Shown here piece after piece: positions 1 to 6,956 of a DNA stretch of 23,412 nucleotides (positions are counted from its first letter, which is position 1; every line of letters starts with the position of its first letter). The DNA lies in the IMG/VR virus record IMGVR_UViG_3300025655_000301, positions 1 through 23,412 of that record; one strand, written 5' to 3'. Made by a program: the position numbers and the translations under genes. The notes under the pieces are model-generated. The model was given only the letters and a program-made list of their open reading frames with translations. It did no database searches and had not been told where the DNA came from. The DNA is from a virus.

Positions 1-1257
1 TTTCTTGGTGATAGTAAGAAAGCAGGCCTGTACGGGCAGCATTTGTGGAGACACGGCGGCAAGATGCTTGTTGTTACTGAGGGTGAGATAGACGCCATGA
101 GTCTTTCTCAAGCCTTGGACAATAAGTATCCGGTAGTTTCAATTCGAACTGGTGCAGCCGGTGCAAAGCGAGACATCGCTAAAAGCATTGACTGGGTTGA
201 AAAGTTCGAGTCTGTCATCTTCATGTTCGACCAAGATGAGCCGGGACGCAAAGCCGCTGAAGAGTGCGCTCTGTTGTTGTCGCCCGGTAAAGCAAAAATT
301 GCCCAGCTTCCGTTAAAAGATGCCAATGAAATGCTGGTGGCTGGCCGCGTTAAAGAACTTCTTGATGCTCAGTGGGCCGCGAAGCCTTTCCGTCCTGACG
401 GGATTGTGGCTGGCAATGAACTTTGGGACGTTGTGAGTTCCGTTGAACAGAACGAAAGTGTTCCTTATCCGTACCAAGGACTGAATGACAAAACGTTTGG
501 CATCCGCCGTGGTGAGATTGTCACTGTAACCGCAGGGAGCGGCATCGGTAAAAGCCAGCTTACTCGGGAGTTTGCGTATAGCTTGATTCGAAGTGGGCAT
601 AGCTTAGGTTATATCGCTTTAGAAGAAAGTGTTAAGCGTACTGCACTCGGTTTGATGGCATTAGAACTCAACAAACCAATCCACTTGAATAGAGATGGAA
701 TTACAAATGATGAGTTGCGTCGAGCCTATGATGAGACTGTCGGAAATGGTCGTGTATTTTTGTATGACCATTGGGGTTCTACAGATTCCGATAATCTTAT
801 CCAGAAAATCAGGTATCTGGTTCGTGGCTGCGGGTGTAACTACATTATTCTTGACCACCTCTCTATTGTGGTTAGCGGCCTCGATGGGGGTGATGAACGT
901 CGCATTATTGACAATACGATGACCAAACTTCGTACACTTGTGGAGGAGGTACAGTGTTCACTGATACTGATTTCGCACCTTCGTAGACCACAAGGCGATA
1001 AGGGCCACGAAAACGGTCAAGAAACAACACTCTCACAACTAAGAGGTTCAGCAGCAATCGGGCAGTTGTCTGACATGGTGCTAGGTCTCGAACGTAATCA
1101 ACAAGACAAAGAAAACCAGAATCTAACCACGGTGCGAGTTCTCAAGAATCGCTGGAGTGGGGATACGGGTGTTGCTTGTCATTTGCTTTACGACAGAGAC
1201 ACAGGACGCATGCAGGAAACCCTGCTGCTTGATGATGAAGAGGAGATGGAGTTTTGA
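1..1257 (+). CDS. Primase-helicase (T7 gp4-like), 5' end cut by window
   Basis: This is a bifunctional replisome protein: it makes RNA primers and unwinds DNA as a ring helicase. The reading frame is open from base 1, so the N-terminal zinc-binding domain and part of the primase core lie outside; 418 residues are visible against 566 in T7 gp4. The TOPRIM half shows the EGE motif (nt 79-87) and a DQDEPG metal-binding motif (nt 229-246). The RecA-like helicase half shows Walker A GSGIGKS (nt 535-555), a Walker B-type IILDHLS, then LILISHLRRPQG and LRGSAAIGQLSDMVLGLERN. The protein ends EEEMEF, an acidic tail with a terminal Phe like the T7 gp4 tail that docks on the DNA polymerase. The stop overlaps the TTG of the next small gene (TTGA). 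Family assignment is firm; the true start is not visible. Confidence 0.96.
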   Translation, partial: FLGDSKKAGLYGQHLWRHGGKMLVVTEGEIDAMSLSQALDNKYPVVSIRTGAAGAKRDIAKSIDWVEKFESVIFMFDQDEPGRKAAEECALLLSPGKAKIAQLPLKDANEMLVAGRVKELLDAQWAAKPFRPDGIVAGNELWDVVSSVEQNESVPYPYQGLNDKTFGIRRGEIVTVTAGSGIGKSQLTREFAYSLIRSGHSLGYIALEESVKRTALGLMALELNKPIHLNRDGITNDELRRAYDETVGNGRVFLYDHWGSTDSDNLIQKIRYLVRGCGCNYIILDHLSIVVSGLDGGDERRIIDNTMTKLRTLVEEVQCSLILISHLRRPQGDKGHENGQETTLSQLRGSAAIGQLSDMVLGLERNQQDKENQNLTTVRVLKNRWSGDTGVACHLLYDRDTGRMQETLLLDDEEEMEF

Positions 1258-1424
1258 ACAATGACGAGTGTTACACAGAAGCGGAGTTTCAACAGGCTTA
1301 TGTGAAGTTCCTTTTGGAACTACACGATGTTGAGAGTGATGGCATTGACTTGGGCAGATACCCAACGATTGATGAGTTTAGAGTCATATTCGAAGAAGAG
1401 TATGAATGTAGCAAATTAGGCTAG
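1254..1424 (+). CDS. Small acidic protein, TTG start, unknown function
   Basis: A 56-codon frame fills the gap between helicase and polymerase. It starts at TTG 1254, overlapping the helicase stop by 4 nt, with AGGAG at 1241-1245 eight bases upstream, an arrangement suited to translational coupling. The product is acidic, starts NNDECYTEAEF, contains a predicted helix around QAYVKFLLELHDV, and ends EEEYECSKLG. It has no ATG in frame near the 5' end, so TTG is the only plausible start. The position matches the small 4.x genes of T7, but I do not recognise a family. Real translation is inferred from the ribosome site, the exact fit to the gap, and the absence of another gene there. Confidence 0.6.
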   Translation: MNNDECYTEAEFQQAYVKFLLELHDVESDGIDLGRYPTIDEFRVIFEEEYECSKLG

Positions 1425-1439
1425 TGCGGAGACACAGCG

Positions 1440-3152
1440 ATGAGTAGATACATCCTAGATATTGAAACCGACAACTTGTTAGACAAAGTGACCACAATTC
1501 ACTGCGTAGTTTTGCGTGAAGTGGGACACCTGACCAGCGCACTGACGTACTACCGGGACAATCTGAAAAATTGCATAGAGCGTATCGAGTTGGCTGACGA
1601 AATCATCGGCCATAACGTATTAGCTTATGACCTTCCAGTTTTAGAAAAACTGTGGGGATTCAAGTACGAAGGTAAAGTAACTGACACTTTAGTTTGTTCT
1701 CGGACAATCTGGCCGAATCTAGGCGAGATTGACCAGAGCCAAAAGAAACTGAATCAGAAACTCTGGGGTAGCCACTCTTTGAAGGCTTGGGGGTATCGTC
1801 TAAATGAGCATAAGGGCGAATTTAATGACGGTAATCCTGATAGTTTCAAAACGTTCTCGATGGACATGTTGCATTACTGCGTGCAAGACACGTTAGTAAC
1901 CGACAAGTTATTCGCGTTGATTGAGAGCAAGGCGTTTTCCGAAGACGCTTTGAATTTGGAACACGAACTCGCATACCAGTTGTTCAAACAAGAACAGCGT
2001 GGGTTTGAGTTTAATGTCGAATCAGCAAGGGAACTCTACTCAAAGCTGGCGCAGAGAAAGAATGAAATAGAACTGGATTTGGTCGAGACGTTTGAGCCAA
2101 CAATCGTCGAACTAAAGACGAAGACCAAAATAATCCCATTCAATCCTGCGTCCCGCCTGCAAATTGCAGACCGCTTGATGAAGCGAGGCTGGAAGCCGAA
2201 AGAGTTCACCCCGTCGGGTGAAGCCAAGGTGGATGAAGCCGTCCTGCAAACAATCGAGATGCCAGAAGCAAAGCTGCTTCTTGAGTATTTGATGCTCAAC
2301 AAACGCATAGGACAACTCGCCACAGGAAATCAAGCGTGGCTGAAGCTGGAGAAAAACGGAAAACTACATGGAAGAGTTAACCACATGGGTGCGGTTACGA
2401 GCCGCTGTACGCACAGTAATCCGAACATGGCCCAAGTACCTTCGGTCGGCGCTCCTTTCGGTGCTGAGTGTCGTGGGCTTTTTACTGTTCCTCATGGCTA
2501 TTCACTTCTTGGTGCTGATGCTTCTGGTCTGGAGCTTCGTTGCCTTGCTCATTACATGGCTCGTTACGACGGTGGGGCTTACGGTAGAGAAATTCTTGAA
2601 GGTGACATCCACACTGCGAATCAAGAAGCTGCTGGATTACCTACCCGCAACGATGCGAAGAGGTTCATTTATGGCTTCCTCTATGGGGCGGGCGATGAAA
2701 AAGTAGGCGAAATCATTGGCAAGGGTTCCAAGGAAGGAAAAGCAATCAAGACTAAATTTCTTAGTAAAACCCCTGCGCTAAAAAAACTGCGAGATGCAGT
2801 CAGTCGTTCTGCGGAACGCGGCTGGATTAAAGGTCTGGATGGCCGTCGCATCCCAATTCGGCACGCGCACGCTGCCCTTAATACTCTTCTCCAATCCGCT
2901 GGAGCAATTATTTGTAAACGCTGGTATGTGACCGTAGAAAAGAAGTTGCGTGCCAATTCGTACACCGAAGAGGATGTTGCGATTGTGGCGTTTATCCACG
3001 ATGAATTGCAGATTCAGGTGCGGAAAGGTTTAGAAGATGAGGTAGGGCTGCTTGTGCAGGAGGCCATGAAGGACACGGAGCATTACTATGACTTCAAATG
3101 CCCCCTCGACTCCGAATACAAGTACGGAGACAACTGGGCTGACACCCACTAA
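1440..3152 (+). CDS. DNA polymerase, family A, with 3'-5' exonuclease (T7 gp5-like)
   Basis: This is the replicative phage polymerase, 570 residues against 704 in T7 gp5. The proofreading domain shows ILDIETDN (acidic D7 and E9), HNVLAYDLP (D64) and YCVQD (D150). The polymerase domain shows motif A GADASGLELR (D360), the O-helix RNDAKRFIYGFLYGAG (R403, K407, Y411) and motif C FIHDELQ (D521). The closing segment LDSEYKYGDNWADTH resembles the T7 C-terminus. The shortfall against T7 is mainly at residues 218-235, where only a short linker joins the thumb strands and the thioredoxin-binding insertion is missing. A second gap precedes GWIKGLDGRR (461-470). ATG 1440 has GGAG at 1428-1431. The last 65 nt overlap the next gene in another frame. 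Function is certain; cofactor use is inferred. Confidence 0.97.
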   Translation: MSRYILDIETDNLLDKVTTIHCVVLREVGHLTSALTYYRDNLKNCIERIELADEIIGHNVLAYDLPVLEKLWGFKYEGKVTDTLVCSRTIWPNLGEIDQSQKKLNQKLWGSHSLKAWGYRLNEHKGEFNDGNPDSFKTFSMDMLHYCVQDTLVTDKLFALIESKAFSEDALNLEHELAYQLFKQEQRGFEFNVESARELYSKLAQRKNEIELDLVETFEPTIVELKTKTKIIPFNPASRLQIADRLMKRGWKPKEFTPSGEAKVDEAVLQTIEMPEAKLLLEYLMLNKRIGQLATGNQAWLKLEKNGKLHGRVNHMGAVTSRCTHSNPNMAQVPSVGAPFGAECRGLFTVPHGYSLLGADASGLELRCLAHYMARYDGGAYGREILEGDIHTANQEAAGLPTRNDAKRFIYGFLYGAGDEKVGEIIGKGSKEGKAIKTKFLSKTPALKKLRDAVSRSAERGWIKGLDGRRIPIRHAHAALNTLLQSAGAIICKRWYVTVEKKLRANSYTEEDVAIVAFIHDELQIQVRKGLEDEVGLLVQEAMKDTEHYYDFKCPLDSEYKYGDNWADTH

Positions 3153-3543
3153 AACTGAACGTAAGAAGTTTGATATTGACCTTGCTTACGGAAAGGTTCG
3201 GGAAAAGCATGTTGCTGACATGCTTCAAGATAAAAAGATTGAAGTAAAGTCAGAACGCGACCGTTGGCAGTCAACAGGAAACATAGCAATCGAATATCAA
3301 TCCTACGGGAAACCGTCAGGCATTGATGCGACTGAGGCTGATTACTGGTTTCACAACCTGTGCATTGGTGACGAAATCTTCGCGACATTGGTATTCGATA
3401 CCAACGTTTTGAAAAAAATTATCGGGAAGCTGGACTGCATAAAAACGGTGTCCGGTGGAGATAACAATGCGTCGCGCATGTACCTGCTAAACCTGAAAAA
3501 GTTGTTTTCCACTGACGTAATCAAGGCTATCGCAGCCGCTTAA
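3088..3543 (+). CDS. Probable PD-(D/E)XK-type phage nuclease
   Basis: A 151-residue protein. From residue 33 it carries AYGKVREKHVADML, then KIEVKSERDRW and a TGNIAIEY...GKPSGI...TEADYW block (about 50-87). The D/E...ExK arrangement (E52, K54, with E69 beyond) fits a restriction-endonuclease-like fold common in small phage nucleases. No T7 gp3 signature was recognised. The N-terminus (1-23) is rich in Thr, Ser and Pro and is encoded in a 65 nt overlap with the polymerase 3' end. I keep ATG 3088 because it has GGAG at 3077-3080 and because no other ATG, GTG or TTG lies in frame before the conserved core. A role in host DNA breakdown or junction processing is inferred from position among replication genes. 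The fold is my reading of motifs, not a database match. Confidence 0.7.
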   Translation: MTSNAPSTPNTSTETTGLTPTKTERKKFDIDLAYGKVREKHVADMLQDKKIEVKSERDRWQSTGNIAIEYQSYGKPSGIDATEADYWFHNLCIGDEIFATLVFDTNVLKKIIGKLDCIKTVSGGDNNASRMYLLNLKKLFSTDVIKAIAAA

Positions 3544-3558
3544 TCGTTTGGTGAATAA

Positions 3559-3768
3559 ATGCAACTAGAAACATTCTTTTTACTTATCTGCACTTTTGCG
3601 TTCTTTGTCGTGAGCATCGCGCTCGCGGGAAAGTTCGTTATGGATGCTTACCTTGACTACCTTCAAGTAAAAGAAGGAATTGAGGTTATGCGCCAGTCTG
3701 AGTTGCAAGAAATGATGAAGAGCGACAATGAGGAAGATGAAGATGGCCCGAACCGTTTTGGCTATTGA
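3559..3768 (+). CDS. Small single-pass membrane protein, unknown function
   Basis: A 69-residue protein with one strong hydrophobic segment at residues 5-27 (rich in Phe, Leu, Val and Ala). A helical charged region follows (about 30-55), then an acidic tail with EEDEDG. Only four residues precede the membrane segment, so no cleavable signal peptide is evident. The start has a weak GGTGA at 3550-3554. Its 3' end overlaps the exonuclease start by 26 nt, which argues for coupled translation. It sits between the nuclease and the exonuclease, away from where T7 keeps its holin (17.5), so a lysis role is not assumed even though size and topology are holin-like. No family recognised. Confidence 0.65.
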   Translation: MQLETFFLLICTFAFFVVSIALAGKFVMDAYLDYLQVKEGIEVMRQSELQEMMKSDNEEDEDGPNRFGY

Positions 3769-4525
3769 TGGGGACATCGTGGCTTATCAAGCAGCCGCTG
3801 CCGCTGAACAGCCAATTTACTGGGGCGATGGTCTGTGGACGATGCACGCTTGGGAACAAGATGTAGAAAAACACATAGACAGTTTTGTAACAGGCCTCAA
3901 AGAAGACGCTGATACTGAGGAAGTGATAACTGCTTTAAGCGACACCGCTAATTTCAGAAAAGTTGTTGCTGACTACTACAAAGCACATCGCGCAAACAAT
4001 CGAAAGCCAATGCTTCTCAATTTCGCGAAGGAATACCTACGCACTCACCATAACGGTGTTGTTTGGGAAAACCTAGAAGCAGATGACGTTCTCGGAATTC
4101 TTGGTAGTTCAAGCGATGAATATTTAATTTGGTCAATAGACAAAGACTTAAAAACAGTCAGAGGTAGACACCTTATTGACGGCGAGGAGGTAACGATAAA
4201 TGAAAGTGAAGCCGACTATTGGTTCTTTTATCAAACGTTGGTGGGGGACGCTACTGACAACTACCCCGGTTGCCCGAGTATTGGCCCTAAAACCGCTGAG
4301 AAACTTCTTGCTAAAGACCCATCTTGGGACACGGTTGTGGCTGCTTTCGCTAAACAAGGCCTCAGTGAAGAAGTAGCTATTGAGCAGGCGCGCCTTGCGC
4401 GAATCCTGCGCAATGGTGAGTACGACAACGCAACAGGAAAGGTAAAACTATGGGAACCAAACGGCTCAATGACGCCACCCCAAGTGAATGGGACGAAGCA
4501 GCGAAAGGCCTCTACGAAAGCCTAG
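3743..4525 (+). CDS. 5'-3' exonuclease / flap nuclease (T7 gp6-like)
   Basis: A nuclease of the T7 gp6 / T5 D15 / FEN family, which removes RNA primers and degrades host DNA to recycle nucleotides. Visible acidic metal-binding positions, numbered from ATG 3743, are IDGD (D9, D11), LEADD (D114, D115), SIDKDLKT (D133, D135) and GDATDNYPG (D169, D172). A helix-hairpin-helix follows (IGPKTAEKLL). The C-terminal LARILRNGEYDN...KLWEP closely resembles the end of T7 gp6. In-frame ATGs also occur at 3728 and 3737. I chose 3743 because AGGAAG at 3731-3736 is well spaced from it and the family normally starts just before the first Asp motif. That gives 260 residues. The 3' end overlaps the DUF3310 gene by 76 nt. 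Confidence 0.93.
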   Translation: MARTVLAIDGDIVAYQAAAAAEQPIYWGDGLWTMHAWEQDVEKHIDSFVTGLKEDADTEEVITALSDTANFRKVVADYYKAHRANNRKPMLLNFAKEYLRTHHNGVVWENLEADDVLGILGSSSDEYLIWSIDKDLKTVRGRHLIDGEEVTINESEADYWFFYQTLVGDATDNYPGCPSIGPKTAEKLLAKDPSWDTVVAAFAKQGLSEEVAIEQARLARILRNGEYDNATGKVKLWEPNGSMTPPQVNGTKQRKASTKA

Positions 4526-4761
4526 GGTGGGACGCTGTTGATAAACCATTCCACTATAACCAAGGCGGTATTGAAACAATCGACTGCATTATTTCCGCAC
4601 TGGGTAAGTTCGACACAATCGCTTATTGCCAAGGCAATGCACTCAAGTACCTGCATCGAATGTGGCTGAAGAAAGACACCTTGCAGGATGTCAAAAAAGC
4701 TATCTGGTATTGCAACAAGATGGTTGAACTACTCGAAGAAACAAAAGGAGACCACTGGTGA
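4450..4761 (+). CDS. DUF3310 protein (T7 gp1.7 nucleotide-kinase-like)
   Basis: A 103-residue protein with the typical DUF3310 pattern: KPFHYNQGGIETID (32-45), a short link containing LGKF, CQGNALKYLHR (60-70), then DVKKAIWYCNKM (80-91). T7 gp1.7, which shares this domain, is reported to phosphorylate dGMP and dTMP, so a nucleotide-kinase role is plausible; it is family knowledge and not seen here. ATG 4450 lies 76 nt inside the exonuclease gene and has AGGAAAGG at 4436-4443. Its first 25 residues have no match that I recognise. The stop overlaps the GTG of mazG (GTGA). It opens a run of four nucleotide-metabolism genes. Confidence 0.87.
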   Translation: MGTKRLNDATPSEWDEAAKGLYESLGWDAVDKPFHYNQGGIETIDCIISALGKFDTIAYCQGNALKYLHRMWLKKDTLQDVKKAIWYCNKMVELLEETKGDHW

Positions 4762-5069
4762 CTCTAAATGAATTGGAAGGGAATGTTATTGCTTGGGGGC
4801 GGAATAAGGGGATTCTTGATTGGACTATGCACTTCAAACGCAAGGCCCAGTTCACGAAGACTAAAGAAGAAGTTCAAGAACTAGAAGACGCCATAGGCGC
4901 CTGTAACCGCGATGAAGTAATTGATGCTATCGGAGACGTGATGGTAACTCTGATTATGCAGGCGGTGTTGTGGGATACCAACCTAAACGAGTGTCTACAC
5001 AAGGCGTATGAGCAAATTAAAGAAAGGCAGGGCCGTATGGTAGACGGAGTATTTGTCAAAGATGCGTGA
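4758..5069 (+). CDS. MazG-like nucleotide pyrophosphohydrolase
   Basis: A 103-residue all-helical enzyme of the MazG/dUTPase-2 superfamily, which hydrolyses (d)NTPs to monophosphate and pyrophosphate. It shows the two acidic helices that hold magnesium: KEEVQELEDAI (E37, E38, E41) and DEVIDAIGDVMVTL (E53, D56, D60). GTG 4758 overlaps the upstream TGA by 4 nt and has AAAGGAG at 4744-4750, a good ribosome site. The 3' end overlaps nrdA by 8 nt. MazG genes are common auxiliary genes in marine phages. Whether this one cleans the nucleotide pool, recycles host nucleotides or acts on (p)ppGpp cannot be told from sequence. Confidence 0.88.
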   Translation: MTLNELEGNVIAWGRNKGILDWTMHFKRKAQFTKTKEEVQELEDAIGACNRDEVIDAIGDVMVTLIMQAVLWDTNLNECLHKAYEQIKERQGRMVDGVFVKDA

Positions 5070-6807
5070 TTATCTCGGTATTCAAATTGACGATAGCCGC
5101 GATAAAGACTTTTCAGACCAAGCACTAGCACTACTTAAAGATTATTACTGTAGAGAGGGCGAGTCCCCACAGGAAACACTCGCGCGTGCTTCCGTGGCTT
5201 ACTGTCACGGTGATAAGGCGTTTGCACAGCGAATATACGATTATGCTTCAAAGCGTTGGTTTATGTTCGCTAGTCCTGTTCTGAGCAATGCCGTTATTGA
5301 AGGGGAATCTCCGCGAGGTCTCCCTATAAGTTGTTTCCTAACTTATGTTGGGGACAGCCTCGAATCTCTTATCGGACACAACGCTGAGGTAGCTTGGCTT
5401 TCCGTAAAGGGCGGTGGCGTTGGTGGGCATTGGTCTGACGTTCGTGCTATCTCTGATAAAAGTCCCGGCCCAATCCCATTCATGGGTGTAGTCGATAGAC
5501 AGATGCTGGCCTATCGTCAAGGCCGAACACGAAAAGGAAGCTACGCAGCCTATCTTGATGTTTCCCACCCAGACATTGTTGAGTTCATTAACTTCAAGGT
5601 GCCTACCGGCGGCGACTCTAATCGCAAATGTTTTAATCTATTTAACGCCGTAAATGTATCAAATACATTCATGGACGCGGTGGAGAATGATGATAGTTGG
5701 GATTTAATCGACCCGCATAGCGAGGAGGTTAAAGAAACCGTTAAGGCTAGGCAGTTGTGGCAGCGAATCTTAGAAGCGCGGTTTCGCACTGGCAGTCCTT
5801 ATATCAATTTCATTGATACGGCGAACGCTGCTTTACCAGAAGAGCAAAAGAAACTAGGCCTAAAAATTCACGGTTCAAATCTTTGTAATGAAATCCACTT
5901 AGCCACAGATGAAAACCGGACTGCTGTTTGTTGTTTGAGTTCTGTGAACTTGGAAAAGTATGACGAGTGGGAAGAAACACCGATGATTAAAGACTTGGTG
6001 CGTCTTTTGGACAATGTAATTCAATTTTTCATTGACCACGCTCCAAGTGAACTCGACAAGGCACGCTACTCAGCGGCAAGAGAGAGGTCAATCGGCCTAG
6101 GCGCAATGGGCTTCCACGGCTACCTGCAAATGCACAACGTTCCTTGGGAAAGCCTACACGCGAAATTGCTCAACACAGCAATCTTTAGAAAGATTAAGGA
6201 GGACGCAGTTGAAGCTACTACTGCATTGGCTTCGGAACATGGCGAAGCGCCTGACATGGTTGGGTCTGGACGTAGAAACGCTCACCTTCTTGCTATTGCT
6301 CCAAATGCTAATAGCAGCATCATTTGTGGGTGTACACCAAGTATTGAACCACTGAAATCTAATGCCTTCACACACCGTACCCGTGCAGGTGCGCATTTAG
6401 TGAAGAACAAACACCTTGAATCATTATTGGCTACGAAAGGCCTTAATACGGATGAGGTGTGGAAAAAGATTATTGCAGCCGATGGCTCTGTCGCTGACAT
6501 GGAAGAACTTACCGACGAAGAAAAAGATGTTTACAAGACAGCTTTTGAAATTGACCAAGGGTGGGTTATTGACCATGCAGCAGACCGTCAGAAATTTATC
6601 TGTCAGGGGCAGTCTGTAAATCTTTTCTTTCCGGCGGGTTCACCTCGCAGTTATGTAAACAGCGTACACCTTCGAGCATACAAAAAAGGCTTGAAGGGTG
6701 TGTATTACTTACGCACTAACGCTGGCGTGCAAGCTGACAAAGTTGGACTCAAGGTTGAACGCATTGCTCTTCAAGATGCTGAAGAGTGTATGTCTTGTCA
6801 TGGATAG
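5062..6807 (+). CDS. nrdA: Ribonucleotide reductase, class I large (alpha) subunit
   Basis: Reduces ribonucleotides to deoxyribonucleotides with NrdB (7420-8370). Numbered from ATG 5062, the visible active-site residues are C91 in GLPISCFL, the finger loop SNLCNE (N273, C275, E277), and C290 in AVCCLSSVNL, the partner of C91. GVYYLRTNAG is the radical-transfer tyrosine pair, and the C-terminal C576/C579 (CMSCHG) is a redox relay pair. The glycine loop KGGGVGGHWSDVR is also present. Length is 581 residues against 761 in E. coli: the N-terminal ATP-cone is absent, so overall activity control by dATP is probably lost. ATG 5062 overlaps mazG by 8 nt. A TTG at 5053 is possible but sits only 3 bases from the GGAG at 5046-5049, while ATG is 12 bases from it; neither spacing is ideal. 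Confidence 0.95.
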   Translation: MRDYLGIQIDDSRDKDFSDQALALLKDYYCREGESPQETLARASVAYCHGDKAFAQRIYDYASKRWFMFASPVLSNAVIEGESPRGLPISCFLTYVGDSLESLIGHNAEVAWLSVKGGGVGGHWSDVRAISDKSPGPIPFMGVVDRQMLAYRQGRTRKGSYAAYLDVSHPDIVEFINFKVPTGGDSNRKCFNLFNAVNVSNTFMDAVENDDSWDLIDPHSEEVKETVKARQLWQRILEARFRTGSPYINFIDTANAALPEEQKKLGLKIHGSNLCNEIHLATDENRTAVCCLSSVNLEKYDEWEETPMIKDLVRLLDNVIQFFIDHAPSELDKARYSAARERSIGLGAMGFHGYLQMHNVPWESLHAKLLNTAIFRKIKEDAVEATTALASEHGEAPDMVGSGRRNAHLLAIAPNANSSIICGCTPSIEPLKSNAFTHRTRAGAHLVKNKHLESLLATKGLNTDEVWKKIIAADGSVADMEELTDEEKDVYKTAFEIDQGWVIDHAADRQKFICQGQSVNLFFPAGSPRSYVNSVHLRAYKKGLKGVYYLRTNAGVQADKVGLKVERIALQDAEECMSCHG

Positions 6808-6809
6808 TT

Positions 6810-6956
6810 ATGGCAAAACCAAAAAAGACGGACTTGGCGTGGCACCCCGATAAGGAACCTAAAGGAACCTCTATCGGGAGAGGCCACTTCAAAATTAAAA
6901 CCATGAATAAAAATAAGAAAGCCTCTTACAAACCGTACAGGGGGCAAGGCAAATGA
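6810..6956 (+). CDS. Small basic phage protein, unknown function
   Basis: A 48-residue, strongly basic frame that starts 2 nt after nrdA and whose stop overlaps the next gene as ATGA. It begins MAKPKKTDLAWHPDKEP, has a central TSIGRGHFKIKTMNKNKK and ends SYKPYRGQGK. The TSIGRG...MNKNKK...YRGQG pattern recalls short conserved proteins seen in other environmental phages, as I remember them; no function is known to me. The charge suggests nucleic-acid or RNP binding, which is inference. The ribosome site is weak (GGAT at 6802-6805), so translation may depend on coupling to nrdA. Confidence 0.7.
   Translation: MAKPKKTDLAWHPDKEPKGTSIGRGHFKIKTMNKNKKASYKPYRGQGK

Noticed and set aside
1261-1305. ATG-started 14-codon ORF after the helicase
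   Set aside because: It ends after 14 codons, while the TTG frame at 1254 fills the whole gap and has a better spaced ribosome site.
2368-2706. Out-of-frame forward ORF in the polymerase gene with hydrophobic stretches, considered as an embedded holin
   Set aside because: It lies across polymerase motifs A and B, whose conservation explains the sequence. The nearest GGAG is too far from its ATG, and the hydrophobic pattern is the usual shifted-frame product.
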